A stretch of 45,000 nt of DNA from Mesostigma viride (lineage: Eukaryota > Streptophyta > Mesostigmatophyceae > Mesostigmatales > Mesostigmataceae): contig RPFO01000104.1 in assembly GCA_009746045.1 (NCBI GenBank), positions 3,893,237 through 3,938,236 on the forward strand. The letters run 5' to 3'. This document shows, piece by piece, positions 36,351 through 45,000 of this stretch. The notes beneath the pieces were generated by a model. That model saw only the letters and a program-made list of their open reading frames with translations, had not been told where the DNA came from and ran no database searches. Position numbers and translations under genes: made by a program. Numbering within the stretch: position 1 is the first letter of the stretch; every line of letters starts with the position of its first letter.

Positions 36351-39300
36351 CAGTGTTTTTTTTAAGGTTTTCGCTACTAGTGGCGCTAGGCCACTTGTGG
36401 CGTTTCGAACTATGAAAACTTCAGTTTACTCGGCCAATGTGTGGCTTTAAGCCAATTAAAATTGGGCTTGGCACGGCCACGTGTGGCGGGCTGGCTTTTT
36501 GGTGCAGCAAATGACCCTGCCGGCAGTGGGGTCAGCGCGGCGCGGCGCCGTACTGGCTGTACACAAGGCGGGCGAGCGTCTCCGTCTCAGGCATCGGCGC
36601 CGGGCGCCGGGCCGCCGGCTGCCCGGCCTGCTGGCGGGCAGCCCCATTCTCATCATACTTCAATTGCACTTGTGTCTTCCTACTTAAATGAAAAGTATAA
36701 AAACCTATGAAGGTGTAGTGTTTACTAACGCGTTAAATAATGAGACTAAGGATGCATTATAGTTACCTAATTAGTTTCAGTCTACTATGAAGTGAGGTTA
36801 CTCAGTCAAAAGTCAACTGAAAGTTAGTCAGCTCATAAGCTTCAGTAAGCGGCCGTACTAAATTTATGAAATCACTACGTCACGCGAGAATAAATTCAAA
36901 AAAAAGCACTGTGTGCTTTGAACTTACTTAATTTGTTGTATTGGCGCAGTATTACTTCTCACGACCGACTTAGTAATGTTTGGCTTCCTAGTTTCCGTGA
37001 TTCCGTCATGAACGAATAATAAGGATTATGGCTCATTCGCAATTGCTCATTGGTGGCCTCATCATTTTATTTAAAGTTCATTAATAATTACGCCCCTCTA
37101 AAAGCGAAGCCATGACTAGCTTGCACACTTGACTACATGCCGATGGCGGGGACAATGTAAGCAATTACGTTGTCGTCAGAAGGCCGGGCAACAAACTTGA
37201 AAACGCTAGCTGCCCAAAATTTGAGATTCCGCGGAAAGCACAGAAAATAAGAAAACTTAGTAGCTAGCAGCAAGGAATCATATAAGCAATTATGTATTTA
37301 AGTAAGAACACTGCCGGTTGCGCGGCGGCCCTTCTCCGCAGACCACACTGCATATGCCGCCTGGATCGGCATGTCTTCGTATGAAGAGCTGCATGCAAAG
37401 ATGCGGACCGCCACGTTCAGATGGCGCTCGAGAAGGCGGTTGCGAATATCGCTCTTAATGAAATTCATGTGGCTGAACCTCCGCTCATTCTCCACGCTGG
37501 TAAGAGGGAGGAGCAGCATCAACTCTGCCAGCTGCAGATACGCCCCCACAAACTCGTGCATGAGCGGGTTGGTCAACAAAACCTTCCACAACGCCCTTGC
37601 GGACGTGTACTCCTGGCTGTTGCTCTTCATCATGAGCATAAAGGAGTCGAGCTGGTCATCCAGGAGGGACGGGGAAATCAGTGGGCCCACCTTCTTCCCA
37701 TTCACCATGGTGACCCCCACAGCAAACTTGCGCTTGAGCACCTGAACTTGTTTCTGCACCTCGGCCACGTCGCGCTCCTTCTCAGTCCACCAGCCTGGCT
37801 GCAAAATGGACATCGCGGAGAGCAGACCGTTTGGTGGGAATCGGATATCGAAGTCGTCCAGCACCACCTTGGCCGCAGCGGTAGCCTGCTCCTGCGCAGC
37901 AATTACGCGGAGTCTGAACTCCTCCTCCGTGACACTTGCCACTGAAACGTAGCGAGCCCGAGAACCCGAGGCCTCGTGCACCGTTTGACATGTTACCGGG
38001 TGTTCCATTTCCTGGCAGTTGCGGAAAACCTCGCCGCGGTCGGTGAGAAAGGGTGACGTGTCGGCATCCAAGTCTATAAACCCCTTCCAGAGGGTCCCAG
38101 TGAACACCTTGGGCCCTTCCACATACTCATCACGGATTGTTGTCTTGCAGTCCTCGATCGCATGGGCAAGGGTGTCGAGCTGCAGGTCCTGCTGCTGGCA
38201 CTGCTTGACCAAGAAATTCATGGCATCCAGCATGCGCGCGAACACGACCACCCCGAGCTGGGTGTCAATGTCCAGCATGTTGGCTAGCAAGTCCTGTGCT
38301 GCTGCCATTTGCTCCACTTCCTTGTGTTGGTAGGTGGCCAAGCACATGGCGATCGCAGGATACTCAATGCGGAACGTGTTGAGGCACCCCTGCACGCTAA
38401 GCCAGCGTGTGTCGGACACGCGCTGCAGCTTCCGGCCACCCGTGCCCAGCATCCCCTGCCACATCTTCAGTTGCTCTGACTTCATGGCTGAGTGCGCCAC
38501 CCAGTTGTGTGCTGACTTGAGGATTGACTCCACCCGCGCAAACAAGGAGTTCCCCTTGAGCTCGTTCGCTATCAGGCTGAGCTTGTGCGGCGCGCAGTGC
38601 ATGGGCACGAGGAAGGGTGCATTGCTCATCAAGAGCTTCTTCCCGACACCCTTCCGCTGCCCCATCATCACCGATGCCCCATCTGACCCGAAGCCAACCA
38701 GCTTCACCACGAGCTGATCGTCCGTGATTCCGAGCATGCCTCGCATTACTATGCACAGCTCGTTGTGCAGGGAGAGGGCGTCCACCGCAGTCACCTTTTT
38801 TAGCGTGACAAACTCCTGCTGCTTTATTCCATCCTCCACAAAAGCCACCTCCACCGACATGAATTCTACGTTATCATTGGCCTTGGACTCATCGACGGTG
38901 ACCGCGACATACCTAGCCGCGGCGACCCTTGCCTTAAGGTCAGCAAGCAACACGGCATCCAACGCCTCCGCCATCTCCCAACCTGAGCCGTCAGTCCAAT
39001 GGTGGGAGGGGAGCGCGTCCCTCATCTCCTCGTATTCGCAAAGGAGCGTTGGCAGCGACTCATAATCAGTCATAGGCTTACCCTTCGCCAGGGTGTACGC
39101 CATCGCCTTGAACTGCTTGAGCTTAAGTCGGTCGGACTTGCTCAGCTGACCAGGGGGGGGGCAAACTCGCCCATGACCGTCTGCCTCTGCCGGCTCTGCG
39201 TGCTCCTCTCCTCCCCTGAATACACCCGCAGGCACTCGCTCTTCTCCTTCGCAATGGCGGCCACGTGAGAGTCAGCCACAACGTGTGTCTTGAAAGTGTC

Positions 39301-40470
39301 GATCTTGAAAACCTTGGTCCCCCTACCCAGCCCGATGGTGACCTTGGCATCACGGCAAGGGCCGCAGTATGCTTCGTCCTTCTCTTCGTCATAGCGCAAC
39401 CATGGGAAACGCAGCCCCCATTCGGGTTTCCACTTCCTATTGGCATCCGCGCCCTTCCAATCCCTCTTGGCAGGTGGCGCTACGAAAATGGAAAGCAGCA
39501 CCAAGGAAATGAGGGGCGCATCACATCCATTCGAAGGCACATCGGACCCCACTTCCCCGTCCATGACCTTAATGCTGACCTTGATGTAGTTCGCGTCTGC
39601 CCCTATCACCTCGGGATGTTCGGGCGCCCCCTCACTCTCTACCCGCCGAGCAGCAGCCCGCGTCTCCTTCGACCTAAGCCTTTTCGCCTCCTCGGGAGCG
39701 ATCTCTACCGTCGCCTTGGTTTTCCCAACGACAATGGAGGCTCCATTCGGACCTGGAAAGATTGGTTTGCATCGCATTCCGGCTGGGAGGGCCAAAGGCT
39801 TCCGGCCAAGCCCGGTGCCATAAAACACACTATTTCTTCTCTCTCCTCCCCTCACTACCTGCGGCGGCCCAGGTGGCCTAAACGGCCCAGCGTCTGCCAT
39901 GGATTTTTCCTACTTGGTAAATTAACAACAACGATTACTAGTGCCGAAAGTCGAAACACATTAGTCAATGCAGTATGGCTGGCGAGTGACTTAATACTGA
40001 GGCGCCAGGCCGCCACTCGCCAGCTGTTATATGAGCCAGCTGTCGTGAAAATGCAGTTAATGAAATGCACACAAGCTGCAGTCTGCACAGTGCACTCTCC
40101 GTGCTCTGGTCTCGGGCAGCGGGCCACTTGCCACTTGGCACTTGGCCGCCGGCCGGGCTCTACGTACTGTACATGCACTATGCAGTCAGTCAGTCATAGT
40201 AGTACTCATAGTAGTAGTCTAGTACTAGGGAGGCTTGTGGCGGAACGCCGACCGGAAGACCGGCTGACACCGCCAATTGTGGCGTAACCTGTACTAGAGT
40301 AAACTTCAGGCACGGCCACCCTGTGGCGAAACGAAACTACGAAGTAGAACAGCACGGCCAAATTGTGGCTTCTTGGGAGCCCTGTCAAAGTGGGTGGCAA
40401 CGCCACATTTTGCCAAAAAAAGTGCCACACCGCCACATTTGGCGGTGTATCGCCACTAAAAAAAACACTG
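36351..40470 (-). mobile_element. hAT-superfamily DNA transposon, copy B (4120 bp, inverted relative to copy A)
   Basis: The same CAGTGTTTTTTTTA termini as copy A. CTTGGGAG occurs at 36343-36350 and 40471-40478, a perfect 8-bp TSD that differs from copy A's. Different TSDs show two independent insertions rather than one segmental inverted duplication. The internal frames I compared are identical to copy A outside the two indels, so at least one insertion is recent. Confidence 0.97.
37298..39900 (-). CDS. hAT transposase (two overlapping frames joined only by a shift at a nine-C run)
   Basis: Frame 1 (39900-39142, 252 residues) carries a BED-type zinc finger: Cys179, Cys182, His206, His212. 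Frame 2 (39235-37298, 645 codons counted from the in-frame ATG) carries the RNase-H-like hAT core: D115 in VTVDESKAN, D185 in FGSDGASVM, the C214..H217 pair in MHCAPHKLSL, and E584 in SVENERRFS. The C-terminal dimerisation block (LAELMLLLPLTSVENE) is present. The frames overlap by 94 bp, and a backward one-base shift at the C9 tract (about 39155-39170) would join them into one protein of roughly 850 residues. Either this is programmed frameshifting, an intron, or a shared defect inherited by both copies. Excision and reintegration by cut-and-paste is the family role. Whether it is active cannot be read from the sequence. Confidence 0.88.
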
Positions 40471-40478
40471 CTTGGGAG

Positions 40479-41307
40479 CACTGAGCAGGGCAAACGCTGC
40501 TACAAGAGGCTAAAAGCCTCAGTCTTGCGGGCAAGCCCAAAACGTCGTCGCTTGGGTCCGTAGAAGCCAGGTGACATCAGCCACAACTGACTGCAGTGAC
40601 TCTCGGACCGATAAATGCAATTTGGGGCGCACTGCGCGACTTTCATGCGTCGTGTTGCGACGGTTGGGCTACGTGCGTATTGAGAATTCGCGATTGTACA
40701 TTTTTTTATCCGATGGGGCCTGAAGAGAGTGTCCTCGCGAAGCACTTTGCGGAATACCAAAAGGCAGTTGAGAAGGCTCGCCAGAGCGTCACGCAAAATA
40801 TTAATGCGAATGGGAATGATGCCGCACATTCAGCACCGGTTGTCGAGGTTCGTCGCTTCGCTGTGGAAATGCACTAGTTGTGATAATACTATGCCCCTTC
40901 CGGCATGTATGATCTCAATTTTACAATAACGCACTCATAGAGTCGGAGGTGTTTGGCAATCTGGAAATGGTATATAATTGCACTATTTCCCATTATATTC
41001 CCAAGAAATTAAGTACTGTGGTTTTGTTGATGCAATGTAGTTCCGATTCTCTGCAGTTCAACATACCGTAACTAAAATCATGCCGTAAAGGAACGCAGCC
41101 ACGGCGGCCTGCAGTCCAACCGTCATACTCTCGGGCGCAGGGGCGCTGGCTGCCTAGGAATAGGTTATGAGGGGACTTGATCGGCAGACCATGAGTGTCA
41201 TGCTTCATACTACCGACCTCCGACGCATGCTACTATAACCGCCTAAGAAGCCTTGCCTTTTCTCCGTACCTCCGCTCAACTACGTCACACATGCCGTTCC
41301 TATGCAG
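40479..41307. other. Region between hAT copy B and the first recognised citrate synthase exon
   Basis: The gene's 5' exons and promoter should lie here. A 93-codon frame (40596-40877) is unrecognised. A short ATG-led basic peptide at 40645 (MRRVATVGLRA) followed by gtgcgt could encode a mitochondrial presequence exon, but I could not connect it to the next exon. Confidence 0.35.
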
Positions 41308-44676
<3,369 letters not shown>

Positions 44677-45000
44677 GTGAGCGATCGCCAGAGGGGCGTG
44701 GGTTGTTTTTTGAACAGGGGCATTGGTGGATGGGATGGGGTAGCGTGCTGGTGTGGGATGCGTTCGACCTGGATGTCGAGGAGGTGAGGGGGGTGGGACC
44801 ATGAATTAGTGTTCAAGAAAAAAATAGTTTCATTAGTTTGAATTAGTATAATGCGCCTGCGTTGTAACTTGTTTGTTTAGATACTGTGAAAAGGAGCAGA
44901 CGGGACGGTAGGAATACATTCTCGGTGAGACAGGGATGAGAACACTTTTTCCTTTTTCGCACTTGGTCTTTGCTGCTGTGCTGTATCCGTGGTTCCGCTA
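44677..45000 (+). other. Citrate synthase intron 3 (to window end) with echoed exon end
   Basis: The words ctggtgtggga, cgacctgga and gaggaggtgag recur at about 44747-44788, giving a second donor at 44784, 107 bp after the used donor at 44677. The rest shows nothing recognisable. Confidence 0.65.

Noticed and set aside
25157-40478. Interpretation of the two hAT copies as one inverted segmental duplication
   Set aside because: The similarity stops exactly at the element ends and the two TSDs differ, so independent insertions explain the data better.

Overview
This is a eukaryotic nuclear segment. Four protein-coding genes are split by GT-AG introns (one GC-AG). They sit among two nearly identical hAT DNA transposons, at least ten LINE-type retrotransposon pieces, an unclassified terminal-inverted-repeat element, and many micro- and minisatellites. 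The species cannot be read from the window. An EDEM3-like ER glycosidase, a DGAT2, an EFCAB10-like (ciliary family) protein and a citrate synthase together fit a GC-rich protist or alga. A stramenopile-type alga is my low-confidence guess.

Layout. 561-11368 (+): EDEM-like GH47 protein with a C-terminal PA domain; its 5' exons lie off the window and it carries large low-complexity insertions. 11366-20630: a repeat-dominated stretch with a short LINE tail at the EDEM stop codon, plus-strand LINE copies flanked by target-site duplications (TSDs), older minus-strand LINE copies, and a 1.73-kb inverted-repeat element with hairpin termini. 21650-24653 (-): complete four-exon DGAT2. 25165-29279 (+): hAT copy A, with a transposase broken by two indels. 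30028-32371 (+): complete four-exon RIIa/DPY30 plus EF-hand protein (EFCAB10-like). 33340-34530: three further retroelement insertions. 35223-35855: an unrecognised reading frame with one in-frame TAG. 36351-40470 (-): hAT copy B, with more intact transposase frames. 41308-44676 (+): three N-terminal exons of a citrate synthase that runs off the window; its first intron holds a (CGAA)n array of about 470 bp and several minisatellites.

The host genes do not form an operon or pathway. EDEM acts in ER quality control, DGAT2 in triacylglycerol synthesis and citrate synthase in the mitochondrial TCA cycle. They are simply neighbours.

The most unusual pattern is that exon edges are echoed in the adjacent introns. 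In three of the four genes, intron sequence next to a splice site contains one or more diverged tandem copies of the exon end plus its donor, or of the acceptor plus exon start. Some of these echoes appear to have seeded longer minisatellites. The second strong story is recent transposition: two hAT copies with perfect but different 8-bp TSDs, differing (as far as I can compare by eye) only by a 4-bp and a 1-bp indel, and both carrying the same frame break at a run of nine C.
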